From positions 496,001 to 560,000 of the forward strand of contig NZ_CP023202.1 in assembly GCF_000220705.2 (NCBI RefSeq): a stretch of DNA of 64,000 nt, written 5' to 3'. The notes beneath the pieces were generated by a model. The model made no database searches and was not told where the DNA came from. It saw only the letters and a list, made by a program, of their open reading frames with translations. This document shows, piece after piece, positions 8,325-16,692 of this stretch; position 1 is the first letter of the stretch; every line of letters begins with the position of its first letter. Position numbers and translations under genes: made by a program. The DNA comes from Streptomyces xinghaiensis S187 (GTDB lineage Bacteria; Actinomycetota; Actinomycetes; Streptomycetales; Streptomycetaceae).

Positions 8325-8352
8325 ATTGTACGAAGACTCTCGTAGTTTGACA
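8325..8352. promoter_or_regulatory. Divergent promoter elements for the ArsR-type and OYE genes
   Basis: On the minus strand TACAAT (8325-8330) is a near-consensus -10 for the regulator gene. On the plus strand TTGACA (8347-8352) is a perfect -35 for the OYE gene; the best -10 (TATCGT, 8372-8377) sits 19 nt downstream within the second operator. Confidence 0.5.
8329..8344. promoter_or_regulatory. Operator 1 for the ArsR-type repressor
   Basis: TACGA-N6-TCGTA, a perfect 16-bp inverted repeat overlapping the -10 of the regulator's own promoter. It matches the half-sites of operator 2, whose centre is 34 bp away. Confidence 0.7.
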
Positions 8353-8362
8353 TCCACCGTAC

Positions 8363-8378
8363 TACGATGCCTATCGTA
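8363..8378. promoter_or_regulatory. Operator 2 for the ArsR-type repressor
   Basis: TACGAT-GCCT-ATCGTA, a perfect 16-bp inverted repeat with the same half-site as operator 1, downstream of the TTGACA -35 element of the OYE gene and 38 nt before its start codon. Binding here would block transcription of the flavoenzyme. Confidence 0.7.
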
Positions 8379-8416
8379 CGAACCGTCCCGACCGCCGACT
8401 CCGCCCGGAGGCTGCC

Positions 8417-9514
8417 GTGAGCCGTTTGTTCACCCCGTTCACCCTGCGTTCGCTGACCGTCCCCAACCGCGTGTGGATGGCCCCGATGTGCCAGTACTCC
8501 GCGGCGCACACCGGACCCGGCGCGGGAGTGCCGGGCGACTGGCACGCCACGCACTACGCCTCGCGCGCCGTGGGCGGCACCGGCCTCATCCTCGTCGAGG
8601 CCACGGCCGTCAGCCCGGAGGGCCGGATCAGCCCCGGGGACCTGGGACTGTGGAACGACCGCCAGGCCGAGGCATTCCGCCGCATCACGCGTCTTCTCGA
8701 GGACCAGGGCACCGTCCCCGGCATCCAGCTCGCCCACGCCGGGCGCAAGGCGTCCACCGCCCTTCCGTGGCAGGGCGGCGCCCCGCTGTCCGCCGCGGAG
8801 GGCGGCTGGCGGCCGCTCGGCCCGAGCCCGCTGCCGTTCGACGAGGGACATCCGGTGCCGGCGGAGCTGTCGGCCGGGCAGATCGACGAGGTGGTGCGGC
8901 AGTTCGCCGAGGCCGCCCGGCGGGCCCTGGCCGCCGGCTTCCGGGTGGCCGAGGTGCACGGGGCGCACGGCTACCTCATCGGCGAGTTCCTGTCCCCGCA
9001 CAGCAACCGGCGCACCGACGCCTACGGCGGCTCCTACGAGAACCGCGTCCGGCTCGCCCTGCGAGTGGTGGACGCGGTGCGCGAGGTGTGGCCCGACGGC
9101 CTGCCCGTCCTCTTCCGGGTCTCGGCGACGGACTGGCTCGCGGAGAACGGGGCGGACGAGCGCGCGGGCTGGACGGTGGACGACACCGTGCGGCTGGCCG
9201 CGGACCTCCGGGCGCACGGGGTGGACCTCCTGGACGTCTCCAGCGGCGGCAACGCCCCGCGGGTGCGCATCCCCACCGGGCCCGGCTACCAGGTGCCCTT
9301 CGCCGAGCGGGTGCGGACCCGGACGGGGATGCCGGTCGCGGCGGTCGGCGAGATCACCGGGGCGCGCCAGGCGGAGGAGATCCTCACCGCCGGCCGGGCC
9401 GACGCGGTGCTGCTGGGCCGGGAACCGCTCCGCGACCCCTACTTCGCCCGGCGCGCGGCACGGGAACTGGGGGCCGCCGCGCCCGTCCCCGTTCCGTATC
9501 TGCGGGCGGGCTGA
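8417..9514 (+). CDS. NADH:flavin oxidoreductase, old yellow enzyme (YqjM/NamA-like)
   Basis: 365 residues, the normal size for the YqjM subclass. It begins with the OYE start LFTPFTLRSLTVPNRV in pieces, followed by MAPMCQYS; the Cys in that motif is the redox-tuning Cys of YqjM-type enzymes. IQLAHAGRKAS, EVHGAHGYLIGEFLSPHSN in pieces, RTDAYGGSYENR and ADAVLLGREPLRDPYF are FMN and active-site segments; the His pair binds the substrate carbonyl oxygen. It reduces activated C=C bonds of enones, nitro compounds or quinones with NAD(P)H. The divergent ArsR-type gene with two operators points to induction by electrophiles. Confidence 0.92.
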   Translation: MSRLFTPFTLRSLTVPNRVWMAPMCQYSAAHTGPGAGVPGDWHATHYASRAVGGTGLILVEATAVSPEGRISPGDLGLWNDRQAEAFRRITRLLEDQGTVPGIQLAHAGRKASTALPWQGGAPLSAAEGGWRPLGPSPLPFDEGHPVPAELSAGQIDEVVRQFAEAARRALAAGFRVAEVHGAHGYLIGEFLSPHSNRRTDAYGGSYENRVRLALRVVDAVREVWPDGLPVLFRVSATDWLAENGADERAGWTVDDTVRLAADLRAHGVDLLDVSSGGNAPRVRIPTGPGYQVPFAERVRTRTGMPVAAVGEITGARQAEEILTAGRADAVLLGREPLRDPYFARRAARELGAAAPVPVPYLRAG

Positions 9515-9604
9515 CCTGGTACGGCGCCGTGGCGGAGCGCCGTTGTCAGTGGGCCGGTGCAGACTGTGACCCACGCAACACGACCGCGTTCCGGAGGTGC
9601 CGAG

Positions 9605-10711
9605 ATGACCGACGTCCTGCTCGCCGTGGGGACCCGCAAAGGACTTTTCCTCGCCCGCCGGCGGAGCTCCGCCGGCGGGAAGGCCGGGGAGTGGGAGTTC
9701 GACGGCCCGCACTTCAACGCCCAGGCGGTCTACTCCATCGGCATCGACCAGCGGCCCGGCGGTACCCCCCGGCTGCTGGTCGGCGGCGACAGTTCGCACT
9801 GGGGCCCGTCCGTCTTCCGCTCCGACGACCTCGGCGCCACCTGGCAGGAGCCCAAGCGCCCGGCCGTCCGCTTCCCGGAGGACACCGGTGCCTCCCTGGA
9901 GCGGGTCTGGCAGTTGCAGCCGGCCGGTCCGGCCGAGCCCGGCGTGGTCTACGCCGGCACCGAGCCGGCCGCGCTCTTCCGCTCGGAGGACGGCGGCGAG
10001 ACCTTCGAGCTGGTCCGCCCCCTGTGGGAGCACCCCACCCGCGACCGGTGGGCGCCGGGCGGCGGCGGGGAGGCCGTGCACACGGTCCTCACCGACCCGC
10101 GCGACCCTCGCGCGGTGACGGTCGCGGTGTCCGCCGCGGGCGTGTTCCGTTCGCTGGACGGCGGTGCGAGCTGGGATCCGTCCAACACCGGGATCTCGGC
10201 CGTCTTCATGCCCGACCCTCACCCCGAGTTCGGGCAGTGCGTCCACAAGATCGCCCGCGATGCCGCCGACCCGGACCGGCTCTATCTGCAGAACCACTGG
10301 GGCGTCTACCGCAGCGACGACGCCGGGGCCCGGTGGACCTCCATCGGCGACTCCCTGCCCTCGGACTTCGGTTTCCCCGTCGTCGCGCACCCCAGCCGCG
10401 GCGACGTCGCCTACGTCTTCCCGCTCAACGCCGACGCGGACCGGGTGCCGGCGGAGCGCCGCTGCCGGGTCTTCCGCACGGAGGACGCGGGCAAGAGCTG
10501 GCAGCCGCTCTCCACGGGCCTGCCCGAGGCCGCGCACTACGGCCCGGTCCTGCGGGACGCGATGTGGTCCGACGGCGCCGACCCGGCCGGGATCTACTTC
10601 GGCAACCGCAACGGCGAGCTGTACGCGAGCGCCGACGAGGGCGAGAGCTGGCGTCAACTCGCCTCCCATCTCCCGGATGTGCTCTGTGTCCGGGCCGCGG
10701 TGATCGGCTGA
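9605..10711 (+). CDS. BNR/Asp-box repeat protein (exo-sialidase/sortilin-like beta-propeller)
   Basis: 368 residues containing six S-x-D-x-G-x-x-W type Asp boxes spread along the chain: RSDDLGATW, RSEDGGETF, RSLDGGASW, RSDDAGARW, RTEDAGKSW and ASADEGESW. That number gives a six-bladed propeller. No signal peptide is seen, so it is probably cytoplasmic. Catalytic sialidase residues were not identified, and many members of this family have no known enzyme activity. The start at 9605 has GGAGGTG 9 nt upstream; an in-frame codon at 9557 adds an unlikely N-terminus. Confidence 0.8.
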   Translation: MTDVLLAVGTRKGLFLARRRSSAGGKAGEWEFDGPHFNAQAVYSIGIDQRPGGTPRLLVGGDSSHWGPSVFRSDDLGATWQEPKRPAVRFPEDTGASLERVWQLQPAGPAEPGVVYAGTEPAALFRSEDGGETFELVRPLWEHPTRDRWAPGGGGEAVHTVLTDPRDPRAVTVAVSAAGVFRSLDGGASWDPSNTGISAVFMPDPHPEFGQCVHKIARDAADPDRLYLQNHWGVYRSDDAGARWTSIGDSLPSDFGFPVVAHPSRGDVAYVFPLNADADRVPAERRCRVFRTEDAGKSWQPLSTGLPEAAHYGPVLRDAMWSDGADPAGIYFGNRNGELYASADEGESWRQLASHLPDVLCVRAAVIG

Positions 10712-10768
10712 GCCGGATTGCCGGGAGCGGCAACGAGCCTGTGTGGGGAGCCAGTAGAGTGACCGCCC

Positions 10769-11446
10769 GTGGCTGCACGACCATTGAACGAGATCGTCGA
10801 ACCGGGCTGGGCGAAGGCCCTCGACCCGGTCGCCGGGCAGATCGCCGCGATGGGGGACTTCCTCCGCGCGGAGATCGCCGCCGGGCGCACCTACCTGCCC
10901 GCCGGGCCGAATGTGCTGCGCGCCTTCCAGCAACCCTTCGACGAGGTACGGGTCCTGATTGTCGGCCAGGACCCCTATCCCACACCCGGGCACGCGGTGG
11001 GGCTGAGCTTCTCCGTGGCGCCCGAGGTCCGTCCGCTCCCCGGCAGCCTGGAGAACATCTTCCGGGAGCTGCGGAGCGACCTCGGAGTGGAGCGGCCCTC
11101 CAGCGGCGATCTGACCCCCTGGACCCGGCAGGGCGTGCTCCTGCTCAACCGGGCGCTGACCACCGCGCCGCGCAGACCCGCGGCGCACCGCGGCAAGGGC
11201 TGGGAGGCCGTCACCGAACAGGCCATCCGGGCCCTCGCGGAGCGGGGCCGCCCGCTGGTGGCGATTCTGTGGGGACGGGACGCGCGCACCGTGCGCCCGC
11301 TGCTCGGCCCGCTCCCGGCGGTGGAATCCGCGCACCCCTCCCCCATGTCCGCCGACCGCGGCTTCTTCGGCTCCCGCCCGTTCAGCCGCGCCAACGACCT
11401 CCTCGTACAACAGGGCGGCCAACCGGTCGACTGGCGTCTGCCCTGA
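10769..11446 (+). CDS. ung: Uracil-DNA glycosylase, family 1
   Basis: 225 residues, the normal length. Motif A is GQDPYPTPGHA (catalytic Asp and Tyr) at about 60-70, the Asn motif is LLLNRALTT at about 126-134, and the DNA-intercalation loop is HPSPMSADRGFFGSRPFS at about 191-208. It removes uracil from DNA to start base-excision repair in the cytoplasm. GTG start with no ribosome binding site, but a TAGAGT -10-like element at 10755-10760 lies 8 nt upstream, so the mRNA is probably leaderless. Confidence 0.95.
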   Translation: MAARPLNEIVEPGWAKALDPVAGQIAAMGDFLRAEIAAGRTYLPAGPNVLRAFQQPFDEVRVLIVGQDPYPTPGHAVGLSFSVAPEVRPLPGSLENIFRELRSDLGVERPSSGDLTPWTRQGVLLLNRALTTAPRRPAAHRGKGWEAVTEQAIRALAERGRPLVAILWGRDARTVRPLLGPLPAVESAHPSPMSADRGFFGSRPFSRANDLLVQQGGQPVDWRLP

Positions 11447-11756
11447 CGTGCGGCGCGGGGGCGGGGGTCCGCTGCCGCGCACGGCGCCATGGCGGCCACC
11501 GCCGGCGCCGCCCGCCCGGCGTGGCCGGTGCGGCCCTCCGGTCCTCCGGCGGGCCGTGCGGTTCCGGGTGTGGTGCGCCGAGGGCGGGCGGCCTGCCTTC
11601 CGCGGCCGTGGAGCCGCCTCCTGCCGCGCCGCGTACGGAGTCCGGCTCCGCTCTTCCCCCGTGTCCCGCGCGTGCCCCGAGCCGGCGGTTCACGGCGCTC
11701 GCCGGCGTGCCCTCCGGTGCCGCCGCGGTCACGGGCCGCGGAGAAGGGAGCGGAGC
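11447..11756. other. 310-bp gene-free stretch
   Basis: Between the ung stop and the start of the sugar kinase. Open frames here have the composition of GC-driven shadows and no family match. It presumably holds the kinase promoter; I see no convincing -35/-10 pair and no strong palindrome. Confidence 0.5.
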
Positions 11757-13157
11757 GTGAGTGAAGCCCGGGGGGCCGACGCGGCCCCCGGCGTCCCCGG
11801 CCGCGGGGTCCAGCCCCCGCCGTCCGGTGAGCCGGAAGGCACCGGCGGTGCGGCCCGCTGGGTGATCGGGGTCGACTCCGGCGGCTCCGGACTGCGCGTG
11901 GCCATCGCCCGCGCGGAGGACGGCGGGCAGGTCGGGGAGGCGATCCGGGCCGAACCCGTCCGGACCGGCCCCCGGGGCATCGACGCCGGGCACCTGCTCG
12001 CCCGCCTGCTGCCCGCCGCACGGGAGCTGCTGGCCCGCGCCGGCGACGGGAGGGCCGGGCGGCGGCCGGAGGCCCGAGGGTCCGTGGCAGCGGTGGCGGT
12101 GGGCGCGGCCGGCATGGCCACGCTCGGCGACGATCTGCGGGCCCGGCTGCCGCAGGCCCTCGCCGCCGAACTGGGCGTCCGCCGGCTGGCGCTGGCGGCC
12201 GACGCCGTCACGGCCTACGCGGGCGCCCTCGGCCAGCGGACGGGCGCGGTCGTCGCGGCGGGCACCGGCGTGATCGCCCTCGGCGCGGACCTGGACGCGC
12301 CCCCGGGCGACGGTGGCCTCTCTCTCCCTCCGGCGGCGCACCACGGCCCCGGGCCCGCCCCGAACTCCCGTACGCCTCTGGAGCCGGGCGCTTCCCCCGG
12401 TTCCCGTGCGCCCCTCGAGTCCGGCGGCCCGGCCGGCTCCGGCCCGGTCCGTGGTTCCCGGGTCTCCGGCGTGCCCGGCGGGCGTCCCGCTTCCCGTCCC
12501 CCCGGCCGCACGGACACCCCTCCCGGCGGCCGTGCCTCTCCCGAGGCCGCTCCGGCCTCCGGCAGAGCCCCCTGCTCCTCCGCGGCGGGCGGCCGTTGGC
12601 GGCGGGCCGACGGCTGGGGCCATCTGCTGGGCGACTGCGGCGGGGGCGCCTGGATCGGCCGTGCCGGCCTGGAGGCGGCCCTGCGGGCGCACGACGGGCG
12701 CCGGGGCGGCTCGGCGGCGCTGCTGGACCGGCTGGAGGCGGTCTTCGGCCCGGCCGCCGGCCTCCCCGCCCTGCTCTATCCGCGGACGGACCGCGCGGCC
12801 GTCCTGGCCTCGTTCGCGCCCGAGGTCGCCGCCTGCGCCGGGACGGACCCGGTGGCGGCCGGAATCCTTCGGGACGCGGCCCGCGGGATCGCGGAGACCG
12901 CGGCCGCCGTCTGCCCGCCCGCGACCGGCTGCCCGGTGGCGTTCACCGGCGGCCTCTTCGGGATCGGGCCGCCGCTGCTCGTGCCGGTCCGGGAGGAGTT
13001 GTCCCGGCTCGCGCCGTGGGCGTGCCCGGTGGAGGCCGGGGGCGGCCCGCTCGACGGTGCTCTGCGGATTGCCGGTGCGCTCGCCGGCGGCACCCTGCGG
13101 CTCCCCGTCGACGGAAGCATGCTCGGCCTCTGGCCGCGGCCGCCCGCACCCGGCTGA
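11757..13157 (+). CDS. BadF/BadG-type N-acetylglucosamine kinase-like ATPase with low-complexity insert
   Basis: 466 residues with the ASKHA (actin-like ATPase) fold: phosphate 1 GVDSGGSGLRVAI at about 37-49, adenine/connect segment VGAAGMATLGDD, phosphate 2 VVAAGTGVIALG at about 164-175, and the C-terminal VAFTGGLFGIGPPLLVP adenosine motif. GWGHLLGDCGGGAWIGR is the hallmark of GlcNAc kinase/BadF members. A stretch of about 95 residues rich in Pro, Gly, Ser and Arg (about 180-278) is inserted just before that hallmark and is absent from normal relatives. GTG start with GGAG upstream. It would phosphorylate an amino sugar; substrate unproven. Confidence 0.8.
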   Translation: MSEARGADAAPGVPGRGVQPPPSGEPEGTGGAARWVIGVDSGGSGLRVAIARAEDGGQVGEAIRAEPVRTGPRGIDAGHLLARLLPAARELLARAGDGRAGRRPEARGSVAAVAVGAAGMATLGDDLRARLPQALAAELGVRRLALAADAVTAYAGALGQRTGAVVAAGTGVIALGADLDAPPGDGGLSLPPAAHHGPGPAPNSRTPLEPGASPGSRAPLESGGPAGSGPVRGSRVSGVPGGRPASRPPGRTDTPPGGRASPEAAPASGRAPCSSAAGGRWRRADGWGHLLGDCGGGAWIGRAGLEAALRAHDGRRGGSAALLDRLEAVFGPAAGLPALLYPRTDRAAVLASFAPEVAACAGTDPVAAGILRDAARGIAETAAAVCPPATGCPVAFTGGLFGIGPPLLVPVREELSRLAPWACPVEAGGGPLDGALRIAGALAGGTLRLPVDGSMLGLWPRPPAPG

Positions 13158-13263
13158 CTTACTCCGGGTAACAACACAAACCGGCGGACGAAAACGGACG
13201 AAGAGTACGCGGCCGCACCCTCCCCGAACACCAAAGCCCTCCAAAGGGTTAACATGCGGCGCC

Positions 13264-14208
13264 ATGAGCACCCCCACAGGGCCCGCACCCGGCCTGCCCG
13301 TACGAATGCCGCGTCCCCGCCAGCCCGGTCGGCACCGGAAACCGGAGCCGCTGGCGGCGCCCGAGGGTGCCCCCGCGCTGGTGCTGGCGGTGCCCGGCAC
13401 GCCCGACGCGGCCTCCCGCAGTCTCGCGGAAGAGGTCGTCAGCATCGCCCGGTCCGAACTGCCGGGCCTGCACGCCCACATCGGATACATCGACGGCGGC
13501 GACGACGAGTTCCCCGCGCTGTCGGCCGTGCTCTCCCGGGCCGCGGCCGACCGCACCGCCCGGCTGGCCCGCGCCACCGCGGCGGCCGAAGGCGCCGGGG
13601 AAGAGGGCGGACGGACCCCGGTCATCGGTGAGGACGCCCCCGACGCCGTCGTGGTGCCCCTGCTCGCGGGCCCGGACAGCGCGCTGGTCCGCCGCATCCG
13701 GCAGGCCGTCATGGACAGCCGCACGTCCGCCGAGCTGACCGAGGCCCTCGGCCCGCACCCGCTCCTGGCGGAGGCCCTGCACGTGCGCCTGTCGGAGGCC
13801 GGGCTCGCCCGCGCCGACCGGGCGCGCCTGTTCACCGTCGCCACGGCCGCCGACGGCATCATCCTCGCCACCGTCGGCGGTGAGGACGCCGTCCAGGCCG
13901 CCGGCATCACCGGCATGCTCCTCGCCGCCCGGCTCGCGGTGCCGGTGCTCGCCGCCGCGCTGGACGTCGAGGGTTCCATCGCGAAGGCCGCCGAGGAACT
14001 GCGGGGCTCCGGTTCGGCGCAGCTCGCGCTCGCGCCGTATCTGATCGGGCCCGAGCTCCCCGAAGGGCTGCTGGAGGCGGCCGCCACCGAGGCCGGCTGC
14101 TCCTCGGGCGAGTCCCTGGGCGCCTATCCGGCGATCGGCAGGCTGGTGCTCTCGCAGTACGCGGCCGTCCTGGGCATCACACCGCAGCAGGCGCAGCCCT
14201 TGCGCTGA
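13264..14208 (+). CDS. Sirohydrochlorin chelatase-like (CbiX) protein
   Basis: 314 residues. It has the two-domain chelatase layout: an N-terminal half starting ALVLAVPGTPDAASR where CbiX proteins have the L-x-x-H-G-S motif, and a C-terminal half with VVPLLAGPDSALVRRI and the ending LVLSQYAAVLGI. The usual catalytic His residues of the H-G-S/T motif are replaced (PGTPD), so metal-chelatase activity is doubtful. Such degenerate CbiX-like proteins are common in Streptomyces. The ATG at 13264 directly precedes the conserved part; no neighbour belongs to a tetrapyrrole pathway. Confidence 0.65.
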   Translation: MSTPTGPAPGLPVRMPRPRQPGRHRKPEPLAAPEGAPALVLAVPGTPDAASRSLAEEVVSIARSELPGLHAHIGYIDGGDDEFPALSAVLSRAAADRTARLARATAAAEGAGEEGGRTPVIGEDAPDAVVVPLLAGPDSALVRRIRQAVMDSRTSAELTEALGPHPLLAEALHVRLSEAGLARADRARLFTVATAADGIILATVGGEDAVQAAGITGMLLAARLAVPVLAAALDVEGSIAKAAEELRGSGSAQLALAPYLIGPELPEGLLEAAATEAGCSSGESLGAYPAIGRLVLSQYAAVLGITPQQAQPLR

Positions 14209-14350
14209 CCGGCCGGGACACGGGGCCCCGCGCAGGCGGCGGCCCGGTCCCGCATTCCGGGGGGCGGCGGCCGTACGACGGCCCCGCCCTTCTCCGTGTC
14301 CGGGAAGCGACGTGCCCTTCCCGCTGCCGCGCCGGCTCACCCGGCCCGCC

Positions 14351-14393
14351 CGGGGCACGGAGTCGTTCGGGACCGCCCGAGCGCCGTGCCCCG
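14351..14393. terminator. Hairpin between convergent CbiX-like and FUSC genes
   Basis: A 10-bp inverted repeat (CGGGGCACGG at 14351-14360 with CCGTGCCCCG at 14384-14393) in the 213-bp gap between two convergent stops, with further C-G pairing possible in the loop. Likely bidirectional terminator. Confidence 0.55.
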
Positions 14394-14421
14394 CCGCTCC
14401 CGGCCTCCGTGCCGCAGCGGA

Positions 14422-15933
14422 TCAGGAGGAGGCCAGCGGCGCGCGCGGAGAACTCCGCAGCGGCGCGGCGAGCGACACGAGCGCCACCTCCAGACCCTGC
14501 AGACAGGCGAGGGCGCGTTCGGTGCCCGGGTGCTGCGGTGTCTCCGCGACGACGGGCACGGCGGCCACCGCCGCGGCGCCGGGGGTCACGAGCGCGGCGA
14601 CGGCCGCTTCCCCCCGCCGGCAGGCGTCGGTCAGCCGGGAGTCGTGGGATGCCTCGGGGTCGGCGGTGAGCTCGGTGAGGTCCCGAAGGCGCTCGGCGCA
14701 CTCGTCGAGCAGGGCGACGATCCGGCGGGCCCGTTCCCTGCGGGCGGTGAACGGGTTGAGCGGGTGGAGGAGCGGGGCCACGGAGACGCGCACCCGGGCG
14801 AGCAGCGCTTCGAGCGCGGCGGCGTGCGGCGCCGGGTCGGCGCCGCCGTCACCGGCCAGCCGCCGGGAGGCCTCCGTCGTGCACCGCCGGACGCACAGCA
14901 GGGAGCGCTGGATCCAGGCGTCCGTGGCGGCATGCGTGGTGACGGGGAGGACGACGGCCACCGCCACCACGACGGCGACCGCGCCGGCCAGCGTCTCCGC
15001 GACCCGCAGGGCGAGCAGCGCCTCGTCCAGTACGCCGAGCAGGCCGTAGAGCAGCCCGGCCATGACGGTCACGAAGAACATCATCCAGCTGTAGGACAGC
15101 GGCGCCGTGTAGAAGACGCCGAAGACGCAGACGGCCACGAGGACGGCGGTCGGGGCGGGGTCGCCGTGCAGCGGTACGGCGGTGAACAGCCCGGCGGCGA
15201 CCCCCGTGACGGTGCCCACCACGCGCCGCCAGCCGCGGACCAGGGTCTCGCCGCGCGAGGCGGTGTTGACGAAGATCCACCAGACGGTGCCCACCGCCCA
15301 GTACCACCGCTCCTGCGACAGCGCCTGGCCCAGGCCGAGGGCGAGCCCGCCCGCGACCGCCACCTGGACGGCCTGCCGGGTGCTCGTCCGGGCCAGGCCG
15401 CGGCCGCCCGGCGGGGGCGGCGGGACGGGCGGCGCCATCCGCCGTTCATAGCGCCACAGGCCGAAGCGGACCGCCGAGGAGGCGAGCAGGGCGAGGGCCA
15501 TGGCGGCGTACAGGCCGGGGAGCTGGCCCGGGACCGTCCGCAGGAACTGCGCCACGAAGAAGGTCATGAACGCGAAGGTGCCCAGGGCATGGCCACGCGG
15601 GCCCCAGCGCCGTGCGTACACGCCGGCGACGGCGACCGCGAGGAACGCCGCGTCGCGCAGGAGCGGCTGGTCGTGCAGCACGGTCGCCAGGGCGAGGACC
15701 GGGAAGCCGGCCACCGGGAACAGGGCGGTGGTGGCGGCCTGCCGGCGGACGGTGGTGTCGGTGACCGTGAAGAGGGCGAGGAGCGCCGTCAGACCGCCGG
15801 CGATGACGGCGGGGAGCTCGTGGCCGGTGAGCAGGGACAGGCTCACCGCGAGACCGATGCCCAGGACGGCCCGCAGCGCGCTGCGCAGACGCAGCCGCTC
15901 CGGATCCGGAGCCACGAACATCCTCTTCAGCAC
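14422..15933 (-). CDS. FUSC family (aromatic acid exporter-like) membrane protein
   Basis: 503 residues. Two blocks of hydrophobic helices (about 20-155 and 195-325) are separated by a Pro-rich linker (APPVPPPPPGG), with a soluble C-terminal helical domain. The WYWAVGTVWWIFV, RVVGTVTGVAAG and LSYSWMMFFVTVMAGLLYG segments are characteristic of FUSC/YccS/AaeB-type proteins, in which the R-x-x-G-T-x-x-G motif repeats in each half. It probably exports an aromatic or other small organic acid. The GTG at 15933 has GGAAGGG 8 nt upstream; the ATG at 15921 is the alternative. Confidence 0.8.
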   Translation of the reverse strand: MLKRMFVAPDPERLRLRSALRAVLGIGLAVSLSLLTGHELPAVIAGGLTALLALFTVTDTTVRRQAATTALFPVAGFPVLALATVLHDQPLLRDAAFLAVAVAGVYARRWGPRGHALGTFAFMTFFVAQFLRTVPGQLPGLYAAMALALLASSAVRFGLWRYERRMAPPVPPPPPGGRGLARTSTRQAVQVAVAGGLALGLGQALSQERWYWAVGTVWWIFVNTASRGETLVRGWRRVVGTVTGVAAGLFTAVPLHGDPAPTAVLVAVCVFGVFYTAPLSYSWMMFFVTVMAGLLYGLLGVLDEALLALRVAETLAGAVAVVVAVAVVLPVTTHAATDAWIQRSLLCVRRCTTEASRRLAGDGGADPAPHAAALEALLARVRVSVAPLLHPLNPFTARRERARRIVALLDECAERLRDLTELTADPEASHDSRLTDACRRGEAAVAALVTPGAAAVAAVPVVAETPQHPGTERALACLQGLEVALVSLAAPLRSSPRAPLASS

Positions 15934-16692
15934 TCTTTCCGCCCTTCCGGCGCCCCGGCACGAAAAAGGCGCCGCGGAAGTCCCGCAGCGCCATCGACGC
16001 ATCCATGAGAGCATCTCCGCACCCATGTGCTCAAGCGAGGCCCTGTCCACTGGGCCAATGGCACAGCCGGAGACGGAGATCACCGGCCGTGGGCGTGCCA
16101 ATGGCCGCGAGACCGTACGGGCACGGCGGAAACGGGCGGGGCCGGACGGAAACGGGCAGGGCCAAGCCGTCGGTGGCCACCCGGGCGGCGGCGAGGGGCG
16201 GACGGCGGGCCGGCCCGAGCGGTGCCCCGCCGGCCGGTCATGGGAGTGGCCGGGTCGGCCTCGTCACGCCCGGGCGCCTCCGGTCCCGTCCCATCGGGGA
16301 TGCTTCCCCCGCTTCCCCCCGGCCGGGCCGTTCTCCGGTCCGCTCCCCGTCCCGGCGCGGGGAAACGGAAAGCGGAATGCGCACGTGCAGGCGTCATGCG
16401 TGGTCCGGGCGCACGGAGAGAGAACACGGCTTCCGCGGAGAGAGCGGAATGCGGAGGGGACCGGGAATACCGGCCGCGCACCGGGCATTCGGCGCCGGCA
16501 TCGGGTGAGTCCGGCGGTCCGGCAGCCCCTGCCGGTGGAATACGTGGGCGGGCGTGTTTCCGGGGGCGGTCCGGTGAATTCGGCAGATCGTCCATCACCG
16601 TCACCGGTGGAATTCCGGCAGTGCCGGCCGGGGCCGCGGAAGGCGGTGCGGTGGCCGGTGGAGAGCGCCGGAAAGGGAGCGGGGGCGGCGGG
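15934..16692. other. 760-bp gene-free stretch
   Basis: Between the FUSC start and the PPOX protein stop (both genes on the minus strand). Open frames on both strands are rich in Arg, Gly and Pro and read as GC shadows. No RNA gene, transposase remnant or clear terminator was recognised. The part near 15934 should hold the FUSC promoter. Confidence 0.5.

Noticed and set aside
8297..11482. Very long minus-strand frame joined to the ArsR-type gene
   Set aside because: Runs antisense through the OYE, BNR and ung genes; Arg/Gly/Pro-rich. Only the last 122 codons are a real gene, with their own GTG and ribosome binding site.
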